Below are positions 42,661 to 64,000 of a stretch of DNA of 64,000 nt, piece after piece. Source of the stretch: a virus. The translations under genes and the position numbers were made by a program. The notes below the pieces were generated by a model, which had not been told where the DNA came from, searched no databases, and was given only the letters and a program-made list of their open reading frames with translations. How positions within the stretch are numbered: the first letter of the stretch is position 1; each line of letters begins with the position of its first letter. Location of the stretch: positions 454,644 to 518,643 of IMG/VR virus record IMGVR_UViG_3300017917_001342. The stretch is one strand, 5' to 3'.

Positions 42661-43169
42661 TGCTGTGGCGCTCCATCAGCATCAACACCTGCTGCTGCTG
42701 CGTCGTCAAGTGTTTCAACGTCAACTTCTTCTTCGTATTGGTCCATGATTTTATTATCAATGTTTTGAACAAACTTACGAGGTATAAGCATATCTATCAG
42801 CCAAATCTTACGTTTTTTCATCTTTGGCTTTTTAGTACCTGGTTGGTAGTCAGCTTCGCTTTTTACCTTGACAGGATATTTTTCCAGTGCAACACGATAT
42901 GAAATTTTTGTACCGTGCATAAGAAGTCTTAGACCGCCTTCGGGGTCTGGCATTTTTTCGTATGGATATTTCAGTGTGATCTTTACCCAATACTGTTTGG
43001 TATAAGGGCCAGCTACAACTTCACCAAGTTTCCAATTTTTGTAAACGTACAGGTTGTTACCATCGAGGTAATCCTCAATGTCAATTAGTATATCTACAAG
43101 ATCTTCAGAGTCCGTAATTCTACGGACTACTTCTGCTGCTTTTGATGTGTTAAATTCTTCGTGTGCCAT
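42657..43169 (-). CDS. Hypothetical protein with Lys-rich middle
   Basis: A protein of 170 residues from the ATG at 43169; a GTG at 43190 in frame lies in the other hairpin arm. The body is mixed alpha/beta, with a basic run (KKPKMKKRK) near residue 120 and an acidic/Ala end. The ATG sits in the distal arm of a perfect 12-bp hairpin around a late-type promoter. It is coupled to the downstream 264-residue gene. Confidence 0.62.
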   Translation of the reverse strand: MAHEEFNTSKAAEVVRRITDSEDLVDILIDIEDYLDGNNLYVYKNWKLGEVVAGPYTKQYWVKITLKYPYEKMPDPEGGLRLLMHGTKISYRVALEKYPVKVKSEADYQPGTKKPKMKKRKIWLIDMLIPRKFVQNIDNKIMDQYEEEVDVETLDDAAAAGVDADGAPQQ

Positions 43170-43192
43170 GTAGATATTTATACATGGCACAC
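43161..43192 (-). promoter_or_regulatory. Late-type promoter inside a perfect 12-bp hairpin
   Basis: GTGTGCCATGTA and TACATGGCACAC (43161-43172 and 43181-43192) are exact inverted repeats with an 8-base loop. TATAAATA (43175-43182, minus strand) lies in the loop and arm. The start ATG at 43169 is in the distal arm. Confidence 0.62.
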
Positions 43193-43205
43193 AAGTTTCG
43201 TTATA

Positions 43206-43976
43206 TCATTCTTCGCCGTACATGCGAAGAATATCTGTTATCACAGGATGGCGTTCTACACTGTCTTTATCAAACTTACAGATTCGTATACGGGACGATC
43301 CGTCGAAGCGATTAACAAAGTCTGCAAGTCCATTATTGTTCATACCTCTATCGCTTTGTTTGATATCGCCGGTAACAACCATCTTGCTACCTTCGCCGAT
43401 TCTAGTCAATGCACTTAGCATGCTAGTCGGAGTTGTGTTTTGTGCTTCGTCTAGGAGGACTATGGCGTTTTTAAACGTGCGGCCACGAATATATGCCATT
43501 GGTACCAATTCTATTACGCCATCTTCGATCATAGCTGTGATGTCTTTGACACTGTAATATTCTTCAAAAACATCAAGTACTGGCTTAGTCCACGGTGCCA
43601 TCTTTTTAAGAATATCACCTGGTAAGAAACCAATATCTTTATCATCAACTGCAATGTTTGGTCGTGTGATTACGATCTTTTGAACATTGCCTTGTCTAAG
43701 TTGTTGGATTGCGTAAAGTGTTGCTAGGTATGTCTTACCGCTACCTGCGTATCCCATTGCAAATACTATGTTTACATTGGAGTTTTCAAGCGCATCAATA
43801 TATTCTTCCTGCGCTAAGTTTTTTGGTACTAGTCTAATTTTAGTTTTTTGGGGTTTTTGGAACTGTTCTACTCGTACAATGTTCCCTTGTGGTTGTATCT
43901 CCATATTTCTATTAAAAGGCATATCAAAATCAGTTCTGTTCGAACGACGTATACGTTTACCCAAATGGTCCTCCAT
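43206..43976 (-). CDS. phoH: PhoH-like ATPase
   Basis: A 256-residue protein. The Walker A is GYAGSGKT, and IVLLDEAQNT and VVTGDIKQSD are the PhoH motifs. It ends with the HPVITDIL segment. PhoH-type ATPases are frequent in marine phages; their role (possibly RNA or phosphate-stress related) is unsettled. AGG lies about nine bases before the ATG, and a CATAAATA promoter motif is further upstream. Confidence 0.9.
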   Translation of the reverse strand: MEDHLGKRIRRSNRTDFDMPFNRNMEIQPQGNIVRVEQFQKPQKTKIRLVPKNLAQEEYIDALENSNVNIVFAMGYAGSGKTYLATLYAIQQLRQGNVQKIVITRPNIAVDDKDIGFLPGDILKKMAPWTKPVLDVFEEYYSVKDITAMIEDGVIELVPMAYIRGRTFKNAIVLLDEAQNTTPTSMLSALTRIGEGSKMVVTGDIKQSDRGMNNNGLADFVNRFDGSSRIRICKFDKDSVERHPVITDILRMYGEE

Positions 43977-43992
43977 TGTTGTGACCTACAAA

Positions 43993-44000
43993 TATTTATG
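43993..44000 (-). promoter_or_regulatory. Putative T4-type late promoter for phoH
   Basis: CATAAATA on the minus strand, 16 bases before the phoH ATG, in the divergent gap with the fibre gene at 44081. Confidence 0.5.
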
Positions 44001-44045
44001 GCGCATGGCATGAAAATTGTATCGAATGTTAATATAAAGAGACCG

Positions 44046-48403
<4,358 letters not shown>

Positions 48404-48415
48404 GAGAGAAGATAA

Positions 48416-48808
48416 ATGGCTGGTATTCCATTAAACACATTTAGAACCGTTACTGCTACAGTAAAATATCTTAACCCATTACAGGCGAATCCAACTCCTC
48501 CTGGGCCAAGTAATCCAGCCTACATATATACTGCACCACCTGGCACTACAGGTATTGTGTTATACATGCAGGTTGCAAACGTTGGTACTGCTGAAGATTT
48601 TACAACCAGTGCTTGGCATTACAGACCAAGCACTAATACATGGACCTGTATTGTAAAAAACATCATAGCACCAATCAATGATACTAGAATAATGCTAGGC
48701 GGCAAATTGGTTCTACAGACAAACGATCAGTTATACGTAAGTGGAAGTGATCCATATGAACAATATTTGCAATTGATTGTGAGTTTGCTAGAAAGTGCTA
48801 ACCAGTAA
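48416..48808 (+). CDS. Small virion structural protein
   Basis: A 130-residue protein starting MAGIPLNTFRTVTA. It is beta-rich, with TGIVLYMQVANVG and QLYVSGSDP, a pattern typical of small structural proteins next to fibre genes in marine T4-like phages. Its end contains the first arm of the hairpin that controls the next fibre gene. Confidence 0.65.
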   Translation: MAGIPLNTFRTVTATVKYLNPLQANPTPPGPSNPAYIYTAPPGTTGIVLYMQVANVGTAEDFTTSAWHYRPSTNTWTCIVKNIIAPINDTRIMLGGKLVLQTNDQLYVSGSDPYEQYLQLIVSLLESANQ

Positions 48809-48851
48809 GCAATCTAGTTACATAAATATTCAAATAAATTAGGTTGGTTAG
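48798..48851 (+). promoter_or_regulatory. Late-type promoter inside a long-loop hairpin
   Basis: CTAACCA (48798-48804) pairs with TGGTTAG (48845-48851), just before the ATG at 48855. CATAAATA (48821-48828) lies in the loop. A read-through transcript can close the stem over the ribosome region; a late transcript cannot. Confidence 0.55.
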
Positions 48852-56759
<7,908 letters not shown>

Positions 56760-56769
56760 TAACAAACAG

Positions 56770-56816
56770 CCTTTCCGCTAAATATCACAACATATTATGT
56801 GACATTAGCGGAAAGG
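56770..56816 (+). promoter_or_regulatory. Late-type promoter inside a ribosome-blocking hairpin
   Basis: CCTTTCCGCTAA (56770-56781) pairs exactly with TTAGCGGAAAGG (56805-56816). An inner TCACA/TGTGA stem extends it. GCTAAATA (56777-56784) begins in the first arm, so a late transcript starts after it. AAAGGG, the ribosome site of the ATG at 56824, lies in the second arm. Confidence 0.68.
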
Positions 56817-56823
56817 GAACCTA

Positions 56824-59800
56824 ATGGTCGCCAAGAGTCAAGACTTTGTAGTCAAACATGGACTACAAGTTTCAAGCAACCTTGTGGTAGGTGCGTATAC
56901 TGGCTTTGCATCAAGTCAGCAAATCAACAACGGTGCGATAATCAGCGGAAATGTTGGTATTGGTACATCAACAGTAATAGCCGGCACTCGTCTGCAAGTA
57001 ACCAACGGAAATCTAAGGATTTCTTCTGCGAATACCGGCATTTTATTCCAGGATGGTACCCTACAAACTACTGCTGCAACCAACACTCCTAGCTACGGTC
57101 TCCCTTATACCATACAGTTTGCTGGTGCTGCAAATACATTTAGCGGTGATAGTACAAACCTTGTCTGGAACAACACAACTGCTACTCTGCAAGCAAATAA
57201 TATCGCAGTAACAGGAACTACTCCTGCAACTACGTTTGGTACTGGTTCTCTTACCACAGCAGGTGGTGCAAGCATTGGTGGCAACCTTTATATCGGTGGC
57301 AACTTTACTGTAGGTGGCCAGGTTAACTTTTCCAACGTAGGTGGTATTCAGAACCTTGTGGTTACAAGTTTAACCAGTAACACTACTGTTCAAGCTGCAA
57401 CAACTGTACAAGGCAACAACCTTATTGCTAACCTGACTCTGGGTGTTGGTACCACAGTTGCAGCATATCCTATTGATGTCTACGGCAATATTCATATCGG
57501 CAACACTGCTACAGCTAGTGGTTTAGTATTCCCAGACGGTAGTTTCCAAACCACTGCTGCAAGAAATACACCAAGTTTTGGTGCACAAGGCACAGTGCAA
57601 TTTGCAGGTGCTGCGAATGCATTCAGTGGCAATACTGATAACTTCTTCTGGGATACTGCAAACACACAATTAAATGTTAACAGACTAAAAGTTAATAGCA
57701 CTGCAACAGTTCAAAGCTTGAACAGCAACACAAACGTTGTTGCTACAAATATTCAAAGTACTGGTCAGGCAACAGTAGCGTCGTTAGTAAGCAACAGTAC
57801 AATAAGCGGTACTGCGGCAACGTTTACAAGTCTACAAAACAGTGGATCTACTACGGTTCAAAGTTTGAATAGTAACACCAATATAGTTGCGACTAATTTA
57901 CAATCAACCGGTCAAGCATCGGTTTCAACTCTTATTAGTAACGGTGCAGTTAGTGGTACAACTGGCACATTTGGTGCAGGATTGCAGAGTGGTGCAGCAA
58001 CAGTTTCAAGTTTGAATAGCAACACTAATGTTGTTGCAACCAATCTACAATCAACTGGCACTGCTACAGTAAATGCATTGACTAGTAATGGAGCAATCAG
58101 CGGAACTAGTATAAACGGTACTGTTGGTACATTTACATCTCTGCAAAACAGCGGTACTGCTACTGTTCAAAGTTTGAATAGTAACACCAATGTAGTTGCG
58201 ACTAATTTACAATCAACTGGTCAGGCATCGGTCGCATCATTAGTAAGCAACGGTGCTATTTCGGCTACAACTATTTCTGGTACTGCTAGTACATTTACAT
58301 CTATACAAAACAGCGGTACTACTACTGTTCAAAGTCTAAACAGCAACACCAATGTAGTTGCTACTAATCTACAATCAACTGCACAGACTACAGTTCAAAG
58401 TCTAGTAGTTAACACAAACATAACCACTGCAACTCTTAATTCTACAGGTGCAGCACAGGTCAGCAGTTTAACAAGTAACACTAATATTACCAGTCAAACA
58501 GGTGTATTCGCTAGTAATGTTGGAATTGGCACAACTGTACTTTATACAGGTGATGCACTGAGAGTAGTGGGCGGTAACATCAATGTTGCAGTATCTGGCA
58601 CGGGTATACTGTTCCCAGATGGCAGTTTCCAACAGAGTTCAGCTGGTAGTTCAGCCGCAGGAACAGACAAAGCAGTTCAGTTTAACAATGGCGGATTATT
58701 TGCTGGACAAACCAACTTTATATTCGATAAAACCAACATTCGTTTAGGTATAGGTACTACAAATCTAACCAACAGTTTGATGGTATTTTCTGCAACACCT
58801 GCACTGTTTAACACTACCAATGGCGCAGATCAACAGTTAATAGTCGGTAACACTGAAACAACTGGTATTGTTCTAGGATTTAACAGCAGCAGTGGTACTG
58901 GTGTAAACACCTATGGTTATTTGAGCGCAGTAGGTGCCGCAGCTAAGAACATATCTCTTACTAAGACAGGCACAGGTATTGGTGGTATAACCATACCTCA
59001 GAATACACTGGATGTTGGCGGCGGTGTTGCAATAGGATTCACCTATGCTGGTTCAATTACAGCACCATCAAATGGTCTATTAGTACAAGGGACTATTGGT
59101 GTAGGATCATCAGCACCTATTAGTAAACTAGATGTCATAGGTGGTGCTGCATTTACCGGTGCTGTAAGTGCAGGCGGTGCGTTATCTGCAAATTCTGTTA
59201 CCAGTAATACATTTGTGAGAACTGCAACCGTAAATGCATCTAGTACTATCGTTGGTGCAAATCTCTACAGTAATGGATTTGTACAAAGCGCAGGTACTGT
59301 TACAGGTCAGGCAGTTGTAAGTAATAGCACTGTAACAGCTAGTACAGGACTTAGTGTAACTGCTGGCGGTATGACAGTAACAGGTACTAGTAGCTTTACT
59401 GGTAACGTTAATATCACAGGCAACGTTAATGTCACTGGTTCTATTAACTCTACAGAATCCAACATACTTGTAGTACAAGATCCACTTATCTATGTAGGTC
59501 AAAATAATCCCGGCGACCTATACGATCTAGGTATAGTAGGTGCATACACCGAAGGATCGTACTATAACACTGGTATTGTTCGTAATCACATTGACAATTT
59601 CTGGACCGTGTTTGACACATTAACAGCAACTCCCAATGTCATTACAGGTAATATCGACTGGACAGATAGTACATTAACCTACGGCCCATTCAAAGCTGGC
59701 AACATTGTTGTTGCTGGTAACACAGCCAGCACCGGCACTAACAGTGGTGCTATGATAATCAACGGCACTGGTGGATTAGGCGTAGGTGGCAGAATCAATG

Positions 59801-62800
59801 TTGGCGGCAGTGCTTGGTTTGCAGGTGCTGTAAATGCCGGAGGTACTGCAACTGTTAACGCATTGATTAGTAACACAACTATAAACGGCGGTGTTACAAC
59901 CGTTACAACATTCCAATCAAACGGCGCTACTGTCAACAGCTTAAACAGTAACACCAATGTTGTTGCTACCAATCTGCAATCAACCGGCACTGCAACTGTT
60001 GCATCGTTGGTTAGCAATGGTTCTATAACTGGTACTACTATAAACGGCACTGCTGCAACTGTTACATCACTTCAAAGCAGTGGTACGGCAACTGTTGCAT
60101 CATTAACTAGCAACGGTGCTGTTAGTGGTACTAACGGTACATTTACTGGTGCACTTTATGCCGGTAGTTTCAACACTGCTGGTACAGCTACAGTAAATGC
60201 ATTGATAAGCAATGGTGCAATAACTGGTACTACAATCAATGGTACTGCGGCAACTGTTACATCACTTCAAAGCAGTGGCACAGCAACAGTAAACTCACTG
60301 GTAAGCAACAGTTCAATAACTGCTACAACTATCTCTGGTACTGCACTCACTGTAACAAGTATACAAAATAGCGGCACTACCACAGTGCAGAGTTTAAACA
60401 GCAATACCAATGTGGTTGCAACCAATCTACAAAGTACAAGTACTGCAACCGTTGCAAGTCTTGTAAGCAATGGTGCTGTCAGTGGTACCAGTGGTACATT
60501 TACTGGCAGTTTATACAGCGGCAGTTTTAACACTGCCGGCGTTGCCACTGTTAACAGTTTAGTAAGCAACGGTGCCATTTCGGCTACAACTATATCTGGT
60601 ACCGCACTCACTGTTACCAGTATACAAAACAGTGGCACAACTACAGTACAGAGTTTGAATAGCAATACCAACGTAGTAGCTACTAACCTGCAATCAACTG
60701 GTGCTGCAACTGTTGCATTGTTAACCAGTAACGGTGCTGTTAGTGGTACTAGTGGTACGTTCACTGGCGCTTTATACAGTGGTAGTTTTAATAGTGCAGG
60801 CACTGCAACGGTAAACAGTTTAGTGAGCAATGGTGCAATTACTGCGACTACCATAACAGGTACCGCTGCAATTGTTACAAGTTTACAGAATAGCGGTACT
60901 GCAACTGTAAACGCACTTGTTTCAAACGTTTATGGGTTGTTTGGTCAAAACGTAACTGTTAACTCAACCAACGCATCAACTAGCACAACAACCGGTGCAC
61001 TGATACTTGCAGGTGGTGCAGGTATCGGCGGCAACATCAATGTCGGCGGTGCGAATAACTTATTCACAAATAAAGTTGGTATTGGTACCAGCACGGTTAC
61101 AGGCGCAAGAGCAAACGTACTTGCTGTTTACGGCAACGCAGACATTTACGGCAATATCGATCTTGCTAATCCTGCTGGTGGTACTAGTGGCATTTACTTC
61201 AGTGATGGTACATATCAAACCAGTGCTGCTGGTTCTACAACACCGTATAGCAATACCAACGTTGCTAGTTACCTAAGCGGGCCTGTCAGAGTTGGCAACC
61301 TAAGTATTGTTAACACCACAGCAAGTACTAGCACACTCACTGGTGCATTACTCTTGGGCGGCGGTGCAGGTATTCAAGGTGCAGTTCACATAGGCGGATT
61401 GATCTACGGCGCAAGTACGCTAAACATAGCAGGCACTGCACAGGTCAACAGTTTGATCAGTAACGGTGCTGTTAGTGGTACAACTGGTACGTTTACTTCG
61501 GCACTTTATAGTGCTAGCTTCAACACTGCTGGTGTTGCTACTGTGAACAGTTTAGTGAGCAACAGTTCTGTAAGTGGCACCTCTGGTACATTTACCGGTG
61601 CACTATATAGTGGTAGTTTTAATACCGCGGGTGTTGCTACAGTTAACTCATTGGTAAGCAATAGTTCTGTAAGTGGCACCTCTGGTACATTTACTGGTGC
61701 TCTGTATAGTGGTAGTTTTAATACCGCGGGTGTTGCTATAGTTAACTCATTGACTAGCAATGGTTCAATAAGTGGTACAACAGGTACATTTACATCACTA
61801 CAGAGTAGTGGTACTGCAACAGTTGCAAGTCTTGTAAGTAACGGGGCTGTAAGTGGCACAAGTGGTACATTTACTGGTGCATTGTACGGTGGTAGTTTCA
61901 ACAGTGCAGGTACAGTTACAGTTAACACACTGGTAAGCAATGGTGCGATTTCGGCTACAACTATCTCTGGTACCGCACTCACTGTAACAAGTATACAAAA
62001 CAGCGGAACTACTACGGTTCAAAGCCTAAACAGCAATACCAACGTAGTAGCTACTAACCTGCAATCAACTGGATTAACCAGTGTTGCAAGTCTCAATGTA
62101 AACGCAGGTATTACCACACAAACATTGACTACAAGCGGTGCTGCAATAGTAAGCAGTTTAACTAGCAACAGTACTATTCAAAGTGCAGGTGCTCTTACTG
62201 CTGCATCAATTACCAGCAATGCTGGCATAAGCGGCGCAAGTGCTACTATCACTAACAATCTATATTCTGGAACTGCAAATATCAACGGTGCATTGCAAGC
62301 AGGTAGCGTAGCAAGCAACGGTGCAGTCAGTGGCACTAGTGGTACGTTTACTGGCGCATTGTATGGCGGTAACTTTAATACAGCAGGCACTGCTACTGTT
62401 AATGCACTAGTAAGCAACACTGATGTTAAAACTGCAACAGTGAACGCATCAAGTACTATAGTTGGTGCTAACATTTACAGCAATGGATTTGTACAAAGCG
62501 CAGGTACTGTCACCGGCCAGGCGATTTCAAGTAACACAACTGTTACAGCCGGAACAGGACTCACAGTTACCAGTGGCGGCATGACCGTAACAGGTACTAG
62601 TAGCTTTACTGGTAATGTCAACATCACAGGCAACGTTAATGTTACTGGTTCGATTAATTCCACGGCATCTAATATACTTGTAGTACAAGACCCACTTATC
62701 TATGTAGGTCAAAATAACCCAAGTGATCTCTATGATCTGGGTATAGTAGGTGCATACACAGAAGGCAGTTATTACAATACAGGTATTGTTCGTAATCACA

Positions 62801-64000
62801 TTGACAATTTCTGGACTGTGTTTGATACACTAACTGCAACTCCCAATGTCATTACAGGTAATATTGATTGGACAGACAGCACACTTACCTATGGTCCGTT
62901 CAAAGCCGGTAACATTGTTGTTGCAGGCAATACTGCTAGTATCGGTACTACCACCGGTGCTATGGTTATTAATGGTACTGGTGGATTAGGTGTAGGCGGT
63001 AGACTCAACGTAGGCAGCAGTGCTTGGTTCGCAGGCGCTGTAAATGCTGGCGGTACTGCAACTGTTAATGCATTGATTAGTAATACAACTATCAATGGTG
63101 GCATAACAACGGTTACAACCTTCCAATCAAATGGTGCTACAGTTAACAGCTTAAACAGTAACACCAATGTCGTTGCTACTAACATACAATCAACTGGCGC
63201 TGCTACAGTTGCAAGTCTAACAAGTAATGGTGCAATTACCGGTACTACAATAAATGGTACCAGTGCAACAGTGACAAGTCTACAAAACAGTGGTACAGAA
63301 ACTGTTAATGCGTTAATAAGCAATGTCTATGGTGTATTTGGACAAAACCTAACTGTTAGATCATCTAATGCCAGTACTAGCACTACAACAGGTGCATTTG
63401 TAGTCAGCGGTGGAATAGGTGCTGCTGGTGCAATACATGCAGGTGGTCAAATCTACAGTGCAAGTACACTGAATATTGCAGGTACTGCACAGGTAAACAG
63501 TTTAATCAGCAATGGTGCAATCACTGGAACTACTGCAACTGTAACTTCGTTGCAGAACAGCGGTACCGAAACTGTTAATGCATTGGTTGCAAATGTCTAC
63601 GGTATATTTGGACAAAACGTAACTGTTAACTCAACCAACGCATCAACTAGCACAACAACAGGTGCTCTACAAGTTGCCGGTGGTGTAGGTATCAGTGGCA
63701 ATCTCAATGTGGGTGGCGCAAATAACCTATTCACTAATCAGGTAGGTATTGGTACTAGTACTGTAACAGGTGCTCGTGCTAACGTATTGTCTGTATATGG
63801 TAGTGAAAATATATTTGGTAACCTAGTTATTGCAAATACTGCGGCAGGCGGCAGCGGCATTTACTTCCCAGACGGCTCATTCCAAACTACTGGTACTGCA
63901 ATAGGCGGTGTAAACCAAAGTGTTCAGTTCAACGACAATGGCCTGTTTGGTGGACAAACTAACTTTATCTATGACAAAACTAATATTCGTCTTGGTATTG
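56824..64000 (+). CDS. Giant repetitive tail-fibre protein (3' end outside window)
   Basis: An open frame without stop from the ATG at 56824 to the end of the window, at least 2392 residues; the last complete codons still read in frame. After a short head (MVAKSQDFVVKHGLQVSSN) it is almost all beta repeats of the type SNTNVVATNLQSTGTATV and SNGAISGTTINGT. It carries the same modules as the minus-strand fibre 22176-26954 and contains an internal duplication (59221-60090 and 62431-63300). A ribosome site (AAAGGG) lies in the preceding hairpin. Confidence 0.85.
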   Translation, partial: MVAKSQDFVVKHGLQVSSNLVVGAYTGFASSQQINNGAIISGNVGIGTSTVIAGTRLQVTNGNLRISSANTGILFQDGTLQTTAATNTPSYGLPYTIQFAGAANTFSGDSTNLVWNNTTATLQANNIAVTGTTPATTFGTGSLTTAGGASIGGNLYIGGNFTVGGQVNFSNVGGIQNLVVTSLTSNTTVQAATTVQGNNLIANLTLGVGTTVAAYPIDVYGNIHIGNTATASGLVFPDGSFQTTAARNTPSFGAQGTVQFAGAANAFSGNTDNFFWDTANTQLNVNRLKVNSTATVQSLNSNTNVVATNIQSTGQATVASLVSNSTISGTAATFTSLQNSGSTTVQSLNSNTNIVATNLQSTGQASVSTLISNGAVSGTTGTFGAGLQSGAATVSSLNSNTNVVATNLQSTGTATVNALTSNGAISGTSINGTVGTFTSLQNSGTATVQSLNSNTNVVATNLQSTGQASVASLVSNGAISATTISGTASTFTSIQNSGTTTVQSLNSNTNVVATNLQSTAQTTVQSLVVNTNITTATLNSTGAAQVSSLTSNTNITSQTGVFASNVGIGTTVLYTGDALRVVGGNINVAVSGTGILFPDGSFQQSSAGSSAAGTDKAVQFNNGGLFAGQTNFIFDKTNIRLGIGTTNLTNSLMVFSATPALFNTTNGADQQLIVGNTETTGIVLGFNSSSGTGVNTYGYLSAVGAAAKNISLTKTGTGIGGITIPQNTLDVGGGVAIGFTYAGSITAPSNGLLVQGTIGVGSSAPISKLDVIGGAAFTGAVSAGGALSANSVTSNTFVRTATVNASSTIVGANLYSNGFVQSAGTVTGQAVVSNSTVTASTGLSVTAGGMTVTGTSSFTGNVNITGNVNVTGSINSTESNILVVQDPLIYVGQNNPGDLYDLGIVGAYTEGSYYNTGIVRNHIDNFWTVFDTLTATPNVITGNIDWTDSTLTYGPFKAGNIVVAGNTASTGTNSGAMIINGTGGLGVGGRINVGGSAWFAGAVNAGGTATVNALISNTTINGGVTTVTTFQSNGATVNSLNSNTNVVATNLQSTGTATVASLVSNGSITGTTINGTAATVTSLQSSGTATVASLTSNGAVSGTNGTFTGALYAGSFNTAGTATVNALISNGAITGTTINGTAATVTSLQSSGTATVNSLVSNSSITATTISGTALTVTSIQNSGTTTVQSLNSNTNVVATNLQSTSTATVASLVSNGAVSGTSGTFTGSLYSGSFNTAGVATVNSLVSNGAISATTISGTALTVTSIQNSGTTTVQSLNSNTNVVATNLQSTGAATVALLTSNGAVSGTSGTFTGALYSGSFNSAGTATVNSLVSNGAITATTITGTAAIVTSLQNSGTATVNALVSNVYGLFGQNVTVNSTNASTSTTTGALILAGGAGIGGNINVGGANNLFTNKVGIGTSTVTGARANVLAVYGNADIYGNIDLANPAGGTSGIYFSDGTYQTSAAGSTTPYSNTNVASYLSGPVRVGNLSIVNTTASTSTLTGALLLGGGAGIQGAVHIGGLIYGASTLNIAGTAQVNSLISNGAVSGTTGTFTSALYSASFNTAGVATVNSLVSNSSVSGTSGTFTGALYSGSFNTAGVATVNSLVSNSSVSGTSGTFTGALYSGSFNTAGVAIVNSLTSNGSISGTTGTFTSLQSSGTATVASLVSNGAVSGTSGTFTGALYGGSFNSAGTVTVNTLVSNGAISATTISGTALTVTSIQNSGTTTVQSLNSNTNVVATNLQSTGLTSVASLNVNAGITTQTLTTSGAAIVSSLTSNSTIQSAGALTAASITSNAGISGASATITNNLYSGTANINGALQAGSVASNGAVSGTSGTFTGALYGGNFNTAGTATVNALVSNTDVKTATVNASSTIVGANIYSNGFVQSAGTVTGQAISSNTTVTAGTGLTVTSGGMTVTGTSSFTGNVNITGNVNVTGSINSTASNILVVQDPLIYVGQNNPSDLYDLGIVGAYTEGSYYNTGIVRNHIDNFWTVFDTLTATPNVITGNIDWTDSTLTYGPFKAGNIVVAGNTASIGTTTGAMVINGTGGLGVGGRLNVGSSAWFAGAVNAGGTATVNALISNTTINGGITTVTTFQSNGATVNSLNSNTNVVATNIQSTGAATVASLTSNGAITGTTINGTSATVTSLQNSGTETVNALISNVYGVFGQNLTVRSSNASTSTTTGAFVVSGGIGAAGAIHAGGQIYSASTLNIAGTAQVNSLISNGAITGTTATVTSLQNSGTETVNALVANVYGIFGQNVTVNSTNASTSTTTGALQVAGGVGISGNLNVGGANNLFTNQVGIGTSTVTGARANVLSVYGSENIFGNLVIANTAAGGSGIYFPDGSFQTTGTAIGGVNQSVQFNDNGLFGGQTNFIYDKTNIRLGI
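59221..60090 (+). repeat. First copy of 870-base internal duplication
   Basis: It aligns in the same frame with 62431-63300, offset 3210 bases (1070 codons). Shared blocks include STIVGAN, PLIYVGQNNP, YDLGIVGAYTEGS and NHIDNFWTVFDTL. Long stretches are identical in DNA, so the copies are recent or kept alike by recombination. Confidence 0.85.
62431..63300 (+). repeat. Second copy of 870-base internal duplication
   Basis: It matches 59221-60090 in the same frame of the giant fibre. Differences are mainly synonymous with a few substitutions. Flanking beta repeats differ more, so the copied unit has edges near these coordinates. Confidence 0.85.

Noticed and set aside
56799-57092. 97-codon frame at the start of the last fibre gene
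   Set aside because: It is out of frame with the beta-repeat protein that begins at 56824 and continues to the window end.

Overview
The window looks like part of a large lytic T4-type (contractile-tail, marine or freshwater) bacteriophage genome. The evidence is tightly packed, overlapping genes; phage-style FolA, ThyA, RNase H/5'-exonuclease and PhoH genes; peptide deformylase; very large collagen-like tail-fibre genes; and a repeated TATAAATA-like motif (mostly NNTAAATA) in front of fibre and other genes that matches the T4 late promoter. No rRNA, tRNA, integrase, CRISPR array or insertion sequence was seen. The host cannot be named from this sequence.

Layout. 1-3.0 kb: two radical SAM proteins (the first cut by the window start) around a small gene. 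3.1-4.8 kb: a plus-strand nucleotide block with a QueF-like protein lacking the catalytic cysteine, dihydrofolate reductase and thymidylate synthase, closed by a strong terminator. 4.9-12.7 kb (minus strand): many small unknown genes, a MoxR ATPase with a VWA/metallopeptidase-like partner, and a T4 RNase H-like exonuclease. 12.8-22.1 kb (minus strand): a 7-deazaguanine DNA-modification region with queD, a glycosyltransferase, a DpdA-type transglycosylase, an unknown coupled gene, folE, queE and two class I methyltransferases. 22.2-30.1 kb (minus strand): three fibre or structural genes. 30.2-34.4 kb (minus strand): a proteostasis operon of DnaJ, peptide deformylase and a ClpA-like unfoldase. 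34.5-40.8 kb (plus strand): a membrane protein, then sugar nucleotidyltransferase, cupin, RuBisCO-like protein, GDPD-like protein and three glycosyltransferases. 41.0-44.0 kb (minus strand): PRTase-like, unknown and PhoH genes. 44.1-64.0 kb (plus strand): three giant fibre genes and one small structural gene; the last fibre runs off the window end.

How the parts fit. FolE, QueD and QueE would make 7-carboxy-7-deazaguanine (CDG) from GTP, and DpdA would exchange it for guanine in phage DNA. No QueC was found here, so the base may be CDG itself or a derivative made by the Cys-less QueF-like protein. The sugar region probably serves host-surface or virion glycan chemistry, but a RuBisCO-like protein in it is unexpected.

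The most striking regulatory pattern is that several late promoters sit inside inverted repeats whose distal arm covers the ribosome binding site or start codon of the next gene. Read-through transcripts would fold and block translation, while late transcripts that start inside the repeat would not. This is the logic known for T4 genes e and soc, apparently used here at many loci.
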